This document shows, piece by piece, positions 38,721 to 49,700 of a stretch of 64,000 bases of DNA (the first letter of the stretch is position 1; every line of letters begins with the position of its first letter). The stretch covers positions 5,538,818 to 5,602,817 of the forward strand of contig OX393562.1 of assembly GCA_947652115.1 (NCBI GenBank). Reading direction: 5' to 3'. The DNA is from Blastomussa wellsi. Lineage: Eukaryota > Cnidaria > Anthozoa > Scleractinia > Plerogyridae. The notes below the pieces were generated by a model that saw only the letters and a program-made list of their open reading frames with translations, ran no database searches and was not told where the DNA came from. A program made the position numbers and the translations under genes.

Positions 38721-41700
38721 ATCCTAGTTCTGTCTGAGAAATGTGTGGTTATTTATGTTGGAAACAAGATTGACGATCAAAACGCTAGTGAATACTGGTC
38801 TATCGTGCACCCGAATCGCTACCCACACTATATTCCGATCACGTTGGTGCGTCAGGCCCTTGATTAAGAGACGAAGCTCTCAAGCAATAAAAGTTGAAAG
38901 CTTGCATTGTATCTGGTACCCTTTATTTTTACCTAAGGCTAAGCAAAATACTAATCCAGTCGAGCGGTTTAACATTAGCTTTTAGCTCGGGGGACTGGGA
39001 AACTGTTCTCCACGTTTTAGGCGTTAAATTAAGTTATCCTTATTCATATGCATTGCTTTAGATTAAGTTGTAGAATGAGTTTATCTTGGCCATTTAGAGA
39101 AATTGTATCGGCTGGGATAGAATACCTGAAATGTCATATGCTGAAATATTTGATTATTCTCTTTTGTTTGGCGGAAGGGAGGTTTGCGATCATCGAAGTG
39201 TTGCCCGCTACACTGGGTATCTCATCCACATTGAACTTATGTTAGTTTGATTAGTTCATATTTCATATGTTCTCTAACAGACGCAGCAGTTTATAAGAAA
39301 GCTGCCAATCAAGACAAGGGTTGCATGCTTTCGTGTTAGTTGAAGCTTTTGTATTAAACTTAAATTTCATCACTGCTTGATATCAAAACAGTAATCCAAA
39401 AAACATCACGGCTGTAAATTTCTTTTGTTAAAGTTTTTTCAGTAATTAAGAGACGTTGTAACATTTTGCTTCCGCTTTTTGAGTCTTACGGGCTTTATCG
39501 TAAACCCGTACCACAGCACATACAATAGGAAAATAATTTAGATTTAATACGTCCGTTAGGTTTTTTAAACCAAACGACAAACTGCTATCATTAAATATCT
39601 GGCAATTCATATTATTCGATTTTATTATGAGCCTGTAAGAAAGGGAACATATGGTCAACAGGTAGCTCCTTTTGATAATTAGGAGCAGTGGATTTTTAGG
39701 AACAAAGAATGTTTTTAACAGGAGCCGCTCCTGTTACAGCGGCTGTATTAAATGGAAAGAACAATTATCTAAATTCATCATAGCAACTTTAGTAGCTATT
39801 TACGCCTTGGAGTACAATAACAGGTAACCTTCTAAAACCTCTTAAGTCCATGAAGGTACTCCTTTGGCTAACAGACGTCTTAATTAAGAACGAGAAAAGA
39901 TGTTCATTCGCTTCTCTGTTTAGTTTTTACTGGGCATCGCAAACTAACAATCTATATTGAACAATTTGTTTTGCAATGGTGATCTCTGCAGCGGTTTCTG
40001 AAATTTTGCAAAACACTTTTTGGACTTCGAGTTTTCGAAGTATGGTACTGGTATGACCTTACGTCCCTGGAGCCTCATATTTTTTCTTTTTTCATTTTGG
40101 CGATTGACACCTTTAGGCAGTAGTACCATGAATTGACTGGAGCTTTTCCGATCCCGTTCACTCGTTATTACCTGAAGCCTTTAAGCTGAAGTTGATTAAA
40201 AAAACCCGCGCAGTCGTAAACTTAATTCCATTTTCGCTGTCAAACAGTTTGGAACCGAAGATACTCTTTGAAGGTAAGGGTGATTCAGCTCGCGTTTCGC
40301 GCTTGACCATAACACCATAAAAAAAGAATTAATTACGAACGAAGATAAAACACAAGGCTGGCTGATCAGTATGGGGAATATATGATTTTACCATAACTGC
40401 GGCAGAAATTCTCGCACGCTCATTAAATTCATCGACACAAAGAGAAAGACTGGGTTCTAGGTTGCACGAACATTGAAAACTTTCAACAACAGCTTCAATC
40501 GCTCAAACTGTTCAACAGTCTTTGGTACCGTTAGTTCTCCGAAATAAGCAACAAATGGCATCCAAAGAGACTCATTTAAAGAGGAAATTATCAAATTCGT
40601 TTTCAAGATGAATATGGGTCGGGATAGGGACATGAAACTCGTTGAATGGGATGGTTTATTTTTGCCCCGTTCTGCCGAGAGACCGCGAGTAGACTGAACT
40701 TTGTTTCTGAACTTTGTAACACGGCGGCCTTGATAATATGATGAAGAAATTCGTGGTCCATTACAGGACGTACCACAACAAACTCGCGTCTAATACATTT
40801 GTTAAAGTCCCAATGTTTCGGAAAGCACGGCCTTCCTTCCGCATGGTGTTTCATATTCCATCAGTAACCTCTGAAGAAGGAAGCGTATGCCTTCGGAAAT
40901 ATTTTAACTTAATATGTTCCTCATACTGTTCAATCTGCCTTGCGTTTTGTCCTCGCTCATAATTCAGTTATTGCTGATTAGATCCTTTTCAGTAGAAGAA
41001 CCAGTATTTCTTTTCTGTCACGACTTACTTTTATTCGGAATAACATAATTAGCATCTTTCCATCTCGTGTATCGAGGGTTCTTGCAGTCTTTATATAATC
41101 TTCCCATTTATAATTTACTTATTTTAACCAACCCGACTTTCAATTCTAATTAAGCTCGTTACATCGTCCGTACAGAAATGTGGCTAAAATATGAAAAAAA
41201 AGAACTAAAATAAACGAACATTACTAAATGCTAATCAATATGTTTTGTTCTCCATTCGTTTTCTGTCCCTTTATTATCCACTCTGTCATCGCCTTTCTTC
41301 CGTTTAAATTTACTCTTCCCTTCTCCTTCTTCTTCCCTTTGCCGGAAATTTTGTTTGTGTATTTGGCTTATTACTTACATCGTGGCATTTTGCTAACTAA
41401 TAAGAACTATTATAAAGTAAAAGCATTTAAAACTGCAACGCTGGCACCGCGGCAAAGAGTACTATTCAAAGTAGCCAGGTTGCCTTTGCCTAGAGTTTCC
41501 TTTTTGCAGTTTTATTACTTTGTTTCTATTAAACGTTACATACAGTGACGTCTGATACGATCATATCTACAAAGAGATCCGGCGACAAGAACTACTGAAT
41601 ATAATTCTGCGTTGTGTGATTCAAACGTTTCTACAAAGGGTTGTTTGATTTAGCGTTATGGATGTAAGTGCCATCTGAGGTCAATCTTTGACTTTTTTCC

Positions 41701-41918
41701 CTTGGGACGTATCTCCTTCGACCTTCTCGATTTCGCCCTTTCATTTGTGGAAATAGAAAATAATTATCAACGTCCTTAAAAACTTTAATTTTGAATGATT
41801 CGAGCTCGGCCTTCTCCCTTTTTGAGTCTTGTATGATTCGGGCTAACGTCAACCAGTAACATGAAACTCAGTTTAAAGCCATTGTGTATAATAATCTTAC
41901 AACTTAGTTTTTTTTAAT
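38721..41918. other. Intergenic stretch, gene D to viral relic
   Basis: It holds the right end of duplication copy 2 and repeat H. ORFs at 41228-41548 and 41631-41852 lack recognisable domains. The latter lies just beyond the ATPase relic on the same strand and could be further element sequence, unproven. Confidence 0.4.
40420..40640. repeat. Dispersed repeat family H, right-part copy, inverted
   Basis: The complement matches 63297-63482 closely (CTTCAATCGCTCAAACTG, ATCAAATTCGTTTTC). Confidence 0.75.
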
Positions 41919-42490
41919 TCAAAAGAACTCATCCCTGTAGGGGTGGCGAAGCGAGAACACGAGATGGGCGAACTTTCGCTCTTTCAGCTTTGAAATCAGA
42001 CCTTTGAACACATCCTGGGAGAGTTCGCCGGTGTGATCATCAAAGATGGTTTCGCGGTCTTGGCGGTGGGGGTTTAAAAGAGAACAACCGCCGCCACGTT
42101 CTCCTGGAGAAGGCTGTTATGCTGGTCATCTTCTGTGTCAGCAACCAAACGCTGATGCCAATATGTCGAGCAGAAAAGGCAAGATTTACCAGCTGGCCTG
42201 TGCGCCCTCCCACATCTTTCGAGGCTGCACAGTCATTTAGGATTATGAGCGTGTTGGTGCCCTCGAAAAATAAACTCACGAGCTTCAACCAAATTTCCAC
42301 CTCGTGTTGCACGCATATTATCACAAACATTCGTATATCATCTTCACCAATTCGGTGGAAGGTCTTGTTGTGCGCGAATGTTGGGCAGGTGAGCACGATG
42401 TAGTCGAACTTGCCACGGAAAGGGCCTGATTTGATTTGCCTGAATTCGTTGGACCAACAATGAGAGCGTTGAAAGGGATGTTGTTTGATC
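41919..42490 (-). pseudogene. Frameshifted A32/FtsK-type DNA packaging ATPase of an endogenous virus-like element
   Basis: The gene starts within about 20 bp of the capsid-like stop. It has a Walker A motif GPTNSGKS (42432-42455), a Walker-B-like LIILNDCA, then a segment with ARHIGISVW and LTQ, as in genome-packaging ATPases of the FtsK-HerA superfamily. The reading frame breaks at least twice. It shifts shortly after Walker A, with apparent loss of sequence, and again near the third motif (about 42060-42110). The last recognisable part ends at a TGA at 41919-41921. The Walker B position has Asn where Asp is usual. No complete copy is encoded. The protein would have packaged viral DNA into capsids; here it is a relic. 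Confidence 0.65.
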
Positions 42491-42500
42491 CATTTCTATA

Positions 42501-42910
42501 TTAGTATTGCACAGATTCTAATTGCTGACCCAAGATGTTCATCTGCGAGTCGCTGATGACAAAGACGTGAATGTTTACATTGCCCGAGCCACTGGCTTTC
42601 CGCTCTTGTTCAATCTGGACACCATCTGTGCTGTTCACGAGGCGGACCCCACTGCCGTGCAACGTGGTGTCCTCCATGGAGCGCATGTCGAGCAAAAGAC
42701 CAAACTTTTCCTCAGTGTAGAACTTCGACAGATCCATGTGCTGTTTTTTGGCTTTCTTCTTGACGAAGAAACGTCTGACCTCATCCCAGAGGTCTTTGGT
42801 TTCGAGGCCGTTGTTGTACAACTTGTTTGGCGAGGCATTCACTGTGACGCTAACTTTTGTCAGGTCTGGGTTGAAGTACTCCTCCGAATCTCTGGCGCCC
42901 GCTGCGTACA
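42501..42910 (-). pseudogene. C-terminal fragment of a viral major-capsid-like ORF (Polinton / polinton-like lineage)
   Basis: An uninterrupted frame of roughly 135 codons ends in TAA at 42501. It is intronless and has codon use unlike the surrounding AT-rich DNA. The protein reads like the C-terminal part of a double-jelly-roll capsid protein (YFNPDLTKVSVTVN near the start, GVRLVNSTDGVQ and HVFVISDSQMNIL near the end). The identification comes from recall of capsid-like proteins in Polinton-type elements and from the packaging ATPase directly downstream on the same strand. The 5' part is missing: upstream sequence beyond about 42910 shows no continuation. Alternatively it is another structural protein of the same element. 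Confidence 0.5.
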
Positions 42911-45242
42911 GGAAAATTAGATACATTCTCCGCTTATGACCTTACAAAATCTTTTTTGGGGTTAATAAGCTATCATTTTTTTAAAATGTTGTTATGAGGT
43001 CGAGAGTATCCCTTTAATATTAAAAGGAATCAAAACCTTTCGGTTTTTAACAACTGGCGGAGGCGATCACATGGCGAAATTCGGATAATGAGTTCGACAG
43101 GACCATTTAGAAAGCCGGCTGGTAAAGAAAAACGAAAGTCACCGGAAAAGTTTATGCGATAAAAACGGCGATCCGATTTCTTGGCAAGAGGTTTCGAGGC
43201 TTGAATTTCATGGCTTGTATTTTATACGGTTAACACGTTTCACGGTTTATGTTTAACATTTTTTCTGGTTTTTACGCCTAAAGGCTAAATATTTGGCTGT
43301 ATTTCGGCTAACGGTTAATTTCATTAAGACCCTTTAACATAACCAGACCTCACTAAAAAGCGCGGACTCCGTTTCCATGAAACCATGAACCGGCTTAAAA
43401 GCATTTTTCTCACATTAGAGAAGGGTCTCGTATAGCTAACATAAGTCTATAAAAATTCGTCGGATAGTTACACAAATTAGTGGTAAAATGGGTTTAAAAA
43501 TTGCCCTTTTCTTATGGTAGTGGCAGATAAAAATAGATATAAACAGATTAAATGAAGGTGACGATTTCTAGTTCAGCGTAAGCCATACGAAAATATCTCA
43601 AACTTCATAGTTACCCTAAGGCCTCACCAGAAAACGACGTGAAATCGCCCGTTTTGCCTTAGGGTTTTAGCTAATTAGAATAACTCATTTTACTTAGGTT
43701 GTGAAGTGGTACAAAAATACATTCTTTAGTTAAACTGGACTACAGCTGTAGAGAGGAGACAAATCACTCGCGCGAAAGGAAAAATTATCGGTAAGTGTAA
43801 TCACCATAGTGAAAGGTCTTGTCTTAGCTAAATCCAAAAACGTAAGTGTCGAGATGTCATCTACTGGCAACAAATATCGGTTTTAGAACCTGTATAACGT
43901 CTTCTTATTAAACCCAGAGAGTAAAACGGCGAAACCCATTACTAATTTTTAGGATGTACCAGGTTATCTCCTTGTTTATTATATCTGATTGGCAGTTGCT
44001 GGTGAATGTTTGGGTACCGAATTCCACAAGAGTGTCTTCAAAATTACAATTCTTGCAATAATTATCCATTACTGAGATTTTAAGCTTGTACTAAACACAA
44101 GAAACATACGAAGAGTGACCCCTGTTTACCAAAGCAGTTCAAAATGACAAAATTTACATAACGTTTTCATTTCCGATGGGGAATAGATGACTTACATTAA
44201 GATTTTCCTGTAACATCTGCGCCAAACAAACATTTCATAAAAGCAGTTAGCTCATTGGATAAACTGGACTACGGTTAACTCATTTCAGGGATGCTGGAAC
44301 AATGTCCTCGCATAGTAAACAGTTAAAAAATTATAGACTGATGGGAATAAGGTAAAACCTCGTGCCAAGTGACCCATACTGCCGGAACGGCTTGGATTGA
44401 ATATTCTACCACACATACTGGCTTGACCAACTGCAATGATTTTTGTAGTAGTACTAAGGCGCCGTCACTCAGCTTGCCGGTATTTCCCATGTGTTCCAAT
44501 TAAGATTTTTCAATAGCATTGCGTAACAACAAGAAATTGCAATAACTGTGAAGGGGTCGACGTTGTAACTCGTAACGAAAAAATCAATTCTACCATATCA
44601 GTTCAAGTGTGCAGTGGCACTGGCGAGAACCGCCTTGAAGATCCATTCCCAAACTCATTAATGATTCATGACAAAAAACAAAGCCAGAACTGTGTTTGGA
44701 AATCTAGTCTCAATTGGATTTCTACGATTTTATTTCTTCTTTTTCTCCGTAGTTGTAGTTTCGATTGAGAAAATATATCAAACACTCGGGAGAGTGTTTC
44801 GTCACATTTCCAAGCAACTAAAAATAGTAGCAGAAACGTCTCTGAAGAGTCCTTGATCGGGACGAAACGAAAGCGCTGCATCAGACAAGCCACGAGCAAT
44901 TCTTGGTTTTCATGTGACGTCATAAAATTCTGAAATCAAACTTCGCTAGGCCTACTAAGTTTTCGTTGCTACTAGGTGAAAGGTGAACTAAAAATATTCA
45001 GCAAATTTTCAGCTCGACAGTGTCCTTCGTTTTAAAAACAGAGCATCTTGAATATTTGAGTTCTTCGCCGTATGTGACATCAAGCTGAGTACTGCGACAA
45101 AGCTATTTTGTTTAGAAAAAGCCTATCCTTTCGGTTTTGAGCAGTTTTTACATTTCAAATAATAATAAGTGGTTTTTATGTGGAAGTACCATAGCTCAAG
45201 AGCCAACAGTAGTCGCTATCGTAGCAAAACTGAATTCCAGAT

Positions 45243-45445
45243 CAGGGCCGTACCTAGGATTTTTCATCTGGGGGGGCAAGCTCCACACAATCATCTCCCG
45301 TATACAAACGGGGTCTAAAGTTGGAGTTTTTGCCCCCCCCCCCCCCCCCGACAAACACACAGAGGGTTGCCTAAAAAAAAATCAACATTTAATTTTCCTA
45401 GGGGGGGCAACTGCCCCCCCTGCCCCCCCGCTAGGTACGGCCCTG
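45243..45445. mobile_element. MITE with CAGGGCCGTACCTAG termini and CAGAT target duplication
   Basis: Terminal inverted repeats CAGGGCCGTACCTAG/CTAGGTACGGCCCTG, with inner G-run/C-run pairing. Directly repeated CAGAT flanks both sides (45238-45242 and 45446-45450), a 5-bp target-site duplication. Confidence 0.8.
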
Positions 45446-45644
45446 CAGATGGTTTCGCGTGCATCACGGCGGTCATATTTGTGCCCCTCGGAAGGACACA
45501 AATATGGCGTCTCCATACTAAGCTTTGTAAATTTGCGTGGAACGTTTCGGCGAATAACTGGGCGAACGGCGCACCACACAGACCTGAGACTTGGAGAAAT
45601 TGTTTATTTATTTATCATCTACACTATCTAAAGTTCTTAGCTTC

Positions 45645-45720
45645 TGTAGTAGCGTGCGTGCAGCCGTCTATTTTTCCTAAAGCTTTAGGAAAAATAGACG
45701 GCTGCACGCAGGCTACTTCT
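45645..45720. repeat. Short perfect hairpin
   Basis: GTGCAGCCGTCTATTTTTCC and its exact complement meet at a central AAAGCTTT. Confidence 0.85.
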
Positions 45721-46155
45721 GCGTGACTTGTGAAAACCACCAATAAAATTATCTCGAAGTTCGTCAAAAAATACTCTGCTGGGCGTCGTATTTCAACTCT
45801 CATTACGGTGTGTGAAAATGTGTGTCTTTCGTATTTAATATATTACGTCAAATTTCTAAGACGGGAGCCATCGGCACCGACTCTAACCGTTCGAAGCCCA
45901 AGAAAAACACCAGTTGTATATATTATAGATGTACCCGCGCTAGACTACAAAGGTGTCTGTTAAAGGACCTTAGTAAGCCCCCACTATTCTCTATGCCATC
46001 GAAATTATGCAAATTTTATAGTGAAGCGTGATCTTGGGGTGCGTTCCTTTGAGGTGATCCGGATCAGGATCAGTGACTCGTATCATGGTGCATCAAAGGC
46101 AGCGGCGAATCCACTCTGACTCTTGACCGAGGTCGTGAGTACAGACCGAACGCAA

Positions 46156-46545
46156 TGAGGTCTGTACTCACGACCGAGGTCAAGATTCTCCCATACTAAG
46201 CTCGGTTAATAAGATGTTTATTATATGGCCAAACGGAAACTTAAATTTGATTAACGACACTGCTTCCTTCTCGCTGTTTGCGAACGGCGATGAACTGAAC
46301 TTAAATTTGCAAAAATTTGGTCGTATCTTTACTTTTTATTCTTGTCAAGCTTTTTTAATTTTCCATTTAGTATATTTAGACCAAAAGGAGACAATGTGTT
46401 CCTGTTTTATTTGTAACTTTCTGACCCCAAAATGCAACCGGTCTAGATGCCGGTCTAGATGGGAAAATCGAGACCGCTGTCAATATCGATTTTAGCCAAT
46501 CAATCGCTAGTTTCCAGTCCACATGAGACACGGCCATATAATAAA
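46156..46545. repeat. Dispersed repeat family E, copy 2
   Basis: Same order as copy 1 with small indels. It ends about 90 bp before the upstream ATG of the discoidin gene, so it may overlap that gene's promoter. Confidence 0.8.
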
Positions 46546-46722
46546 AGCAAATATCAAGGTTTCTTCGCCACGGTCAATTCGTAATATGCCAACCAGAATC
46601 AAACTTAGTTTAGTTGTTATTCTTTTTTGAAGATGAGAGGCTGTTGCTATCGTCTTTTAATATCGTTATCTTTTCAGGACGCAGATTACTATCCCCGTCA
46701 GTACTTGGCTGTAAAGCAAGCA

Positions 46723-49700
46723 ATGAATCCATTTTATCTGCTATTAATATCTGTTCTTGTAGTCTTCGATTTGGGAATCGGACAAGGTGAGTTCAATTTT
46801 TAAATGGATTCCCAGTCAAGTGCATATTTTTATATGAAGGGTGGATGTGACCGAATTGTTATTAGAACAGGAATTTTAAAAAGCAGCATGTCAACCTCTA
46901 ACTACTGCCTTTCAAGCTTTCTGATTTGGTCTTAATTAAAGTCGGATTAACAGTGGTAACCAAAATTCCATCTTATATGGAAAAAATTATGTTCGTCACA
47001 ATAAGAATATCTACAGCACAATAATTTCTCAAGCGCACTGCTCGCGCTATTCCCACTACAATTGCCACGTTTTAAATTTTCAAGCTTCCCCACTTTTCAA
47101 ACCAAAAATTAATCAAGTCACTATAACACTGCATATGCACAAAACATTTAACAATTGTTATACACGCAGCCTACCGCCTCGTAATTTTGTTCAACAGCGC
47201 CTTGTCCATCGAAAATATTAATTTGTATGAAACATTGCAAAGTTGCCTTGTGGGAAAGGTTGCCTCACCTACCACTAACAAGTTGAGACGTGTACAGCAT
47301 GAGCTAGACAACCAGATTCATAACCGACACTTTTCTCCATGGATACGTGTTGTAATGTTAAGGTTGCGAGTGTTCGAAAGTAGTATTAATATCAATATGC
47401 TTTACGTTATTGTAGAAAATGGCTGTGTTTATTTGAGGGAAGGAAACCAATCGTTCGATGAGGACATTGAGTACGTTGACATGAAATGGTTTGAGACACC
47501 CTCAGTTGTTACCATGGCAGCAGGTAATGTGGGCTTTTTATGTGATAAGCATTTGGGAATATGGAATCAGGTGGTTGCTCAGAATCTCTTTGTATGTGTT
47601 AGAGATTAAGTTAGAGCAGAGAACTTGAAGGAAATACGAACATGACACTTAAGGTATCAAGAATTTCAGGAACATGGGCTCTTTAACTTCGATAAGCTAT
47701 CCGTGCTTATTGCAGTACTCTAAAGAGAATTTCAGTGTAAGGTCCGCATTTGTTTTTTAAGTACGTTGGTGAATTTTCATGCCTCGCCTCTCACCTCACC
47801 TCACCTTATCTTTCTTTTCCTTATCTAACTTCACTTCACTTCACTTTAGTTTACTTTACCCTCTTATTTACTCATGTATTTATTGATTCATAAATTTATT
47901 ATCAGCATGCACTAGAGAGGAGCCACTTGGCTTGGAAAGTGGAATCGTTACGAACCAACAGATGAGCGCGTCTTCCTCGTTGGATAAAAACCATGGTGCG
48001 GAAAATGCCAGACTTAACCTTGCAGCTGGTAGAGGAAAAGCCGGTGCCTGGTCAGCGAGAACTAATGATCAAAATCAGTTTTTTCAAGTAGACTTTTGGC
48101 GAAATGTCAAAATCACAAAATTTCAGTCTCAGGGGCGGCAAGGAAACAGCCAGTGGGTAAAGAGATATACTATTTCTTACAGCATGGATGGCTCCTCTGC
48201 ATTTCAAACTTACCAAGAGAATGGTGTTGATAAGGTACACGTACGAAAATACGTTTAAAGATAGACTTTTCTATTCATTCCACATTTTTTTATGTTTGTG
48301 AGGACCGGAACATTTTGGTAGAAACTTATAATTCGCGGTGTGTGGCGAAGTGTACAGAATTATCCTTTTTTTTCTCAAGAAAGGTTTTCTTTTCTGGCGT
48401 GTACTAAAACCAGGAACACCGGAATACCGGAAAACCAGAATTTTTTATACATTATTTTTAGAAATTTAATGGCATTTCTGGTGTTCCGGGTTGTTCCGGT
48501 GTTCCGTGTTCCAGGATGTTTCGGTGTTTCGGTGTTCCGGTGTTCCGGTGTTCCTGGTTTTAGTGCATGCCCTGTATTCAAGCGACAGAGTCTGTGAGGT
48601 CATTCCAAAGGCGGACTGCTCGAGATACAAATGACCGCTGACCTGCAGCAGATCTAAAGAAAGGAATGTATGTTTCTGGTGTTATGAGAGTGCACAATGT
48701 TTCTGTTCTTAAATATTTTTTTAAGATGGGGTGGCGCAACACATGTGAAAATCGTTACAATGTCCCAGGTCCCAGGGCACCTGATCTGTTCGTACCCTTT
48801 ACGGTTGCTTCGTTAATTCGTGGAACTTAGGCCATCTTCCAATAAATTCGTAAAGGTAGCGTCCAATTTATCCAATAGCGACGTTTCTCGTGACGTCACT
48901 CATCGTTGTTAATACGCCAACCAGAATCTAATTGGTTGTTGAAACAATGACTTTTTGTTCCGCGGTTGGCAAATTTGAAACATCGCTATATATAGAAACG
49001 TTTCCACATCTCATTGCAATTGTTCTTTCCATGGCCAGAGGACTACAAATAATGGCAAAATGTACAATGCACGGGCAGATTACCATCGAGACGATGAATA
49101 AGAATTTTAAATGACCTACTATTTCATCTCAGGAAATAAATCCTTCGTTTCTGTAATTACAGCTATTTGGTGGAAACACCAATGACCACAGCGTCGTGAC
49201 TCATGTCTTATTGCAACCAATTATTGCTCGATACGTCCAAATAAAACCAAGACAATGGAACAGTCGTATCTCCATGAGAGCAGAATTTTACGGCTGCGTT
49301 CTTTCAGGTAACGTTTGGCCCACAATAGTAATAATTTCTTTTGTCGATCTAAATCTGTTAAAATGTGGACATTTTAATTTGTCCTCACAATCACCCATAC
49401 AACTTATTCCAAAATGGCCGCTGGTTTATGCACATACAAATTGGCCCTTGAGCTTGTTGTCTCGTTCAAGATAAAATATTCTTTTGATTTTTGAGCTCAA
49501 AAAACGAAGAAAAAGGGGCTAATTTCAATACCAACAAAAGAATATTAAGATGGTAGCCATTTTAGAATAAGGTGTATACTCAACATGAAGTAAATCCCAT
49601 TCTAACACGCTTTAAAATGTGGAGAAATGGACTGGACTGCAGAGGAACAGGTAAATTATATGCAGTACATCTTATCTGTGTACCTGTACTATTTGATATT

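Larger units (their letters stand above)
33370..40320. repeat. Segmental duplication, copy 2 (contains Ly6 gene D)
   Basis: Same block order as copy 1. Flanking blocks share stretches such as CTTGCTAGGA, GCGAAAGGTAA and CTCTGGCTGGTTCT (left) and GGTATGACCTT, GTTATTRCCTGAAGC and CGCTGTCAAACAGT-like sequence (right). Confidence 0.75.
44774..45848. mobile_element. MITE family D, copy 2, split by later insertions
   Basis: A left arm like copy 1 (ATATATCAAACACTCGGGAG, around 44774-44815) and a right part (GTCAAAAAATACTCTGCTGGGCGTCGTATT, in pieces around 45758-45845) are about 950 bp apart. Between them lie a CAGGG-ended MITE and other foldbacks. Confidence 0.55.
42927..46632. other. Intergenic stretch, viral relic to discoidin gene
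   Basis: From 42927 to 44770 no gene or clear repeat is seen. The rest is MITE D copy 2 with nested elements, a hairpin and repeat E copy 2. Confidence 0.5.

Noticed and set aside
42522..42939. Plus-strand ORFs over the viral relic
   Set aside because: Antisense shadows of the capsid-like frame, which shows conserved protein features on the minus strand.
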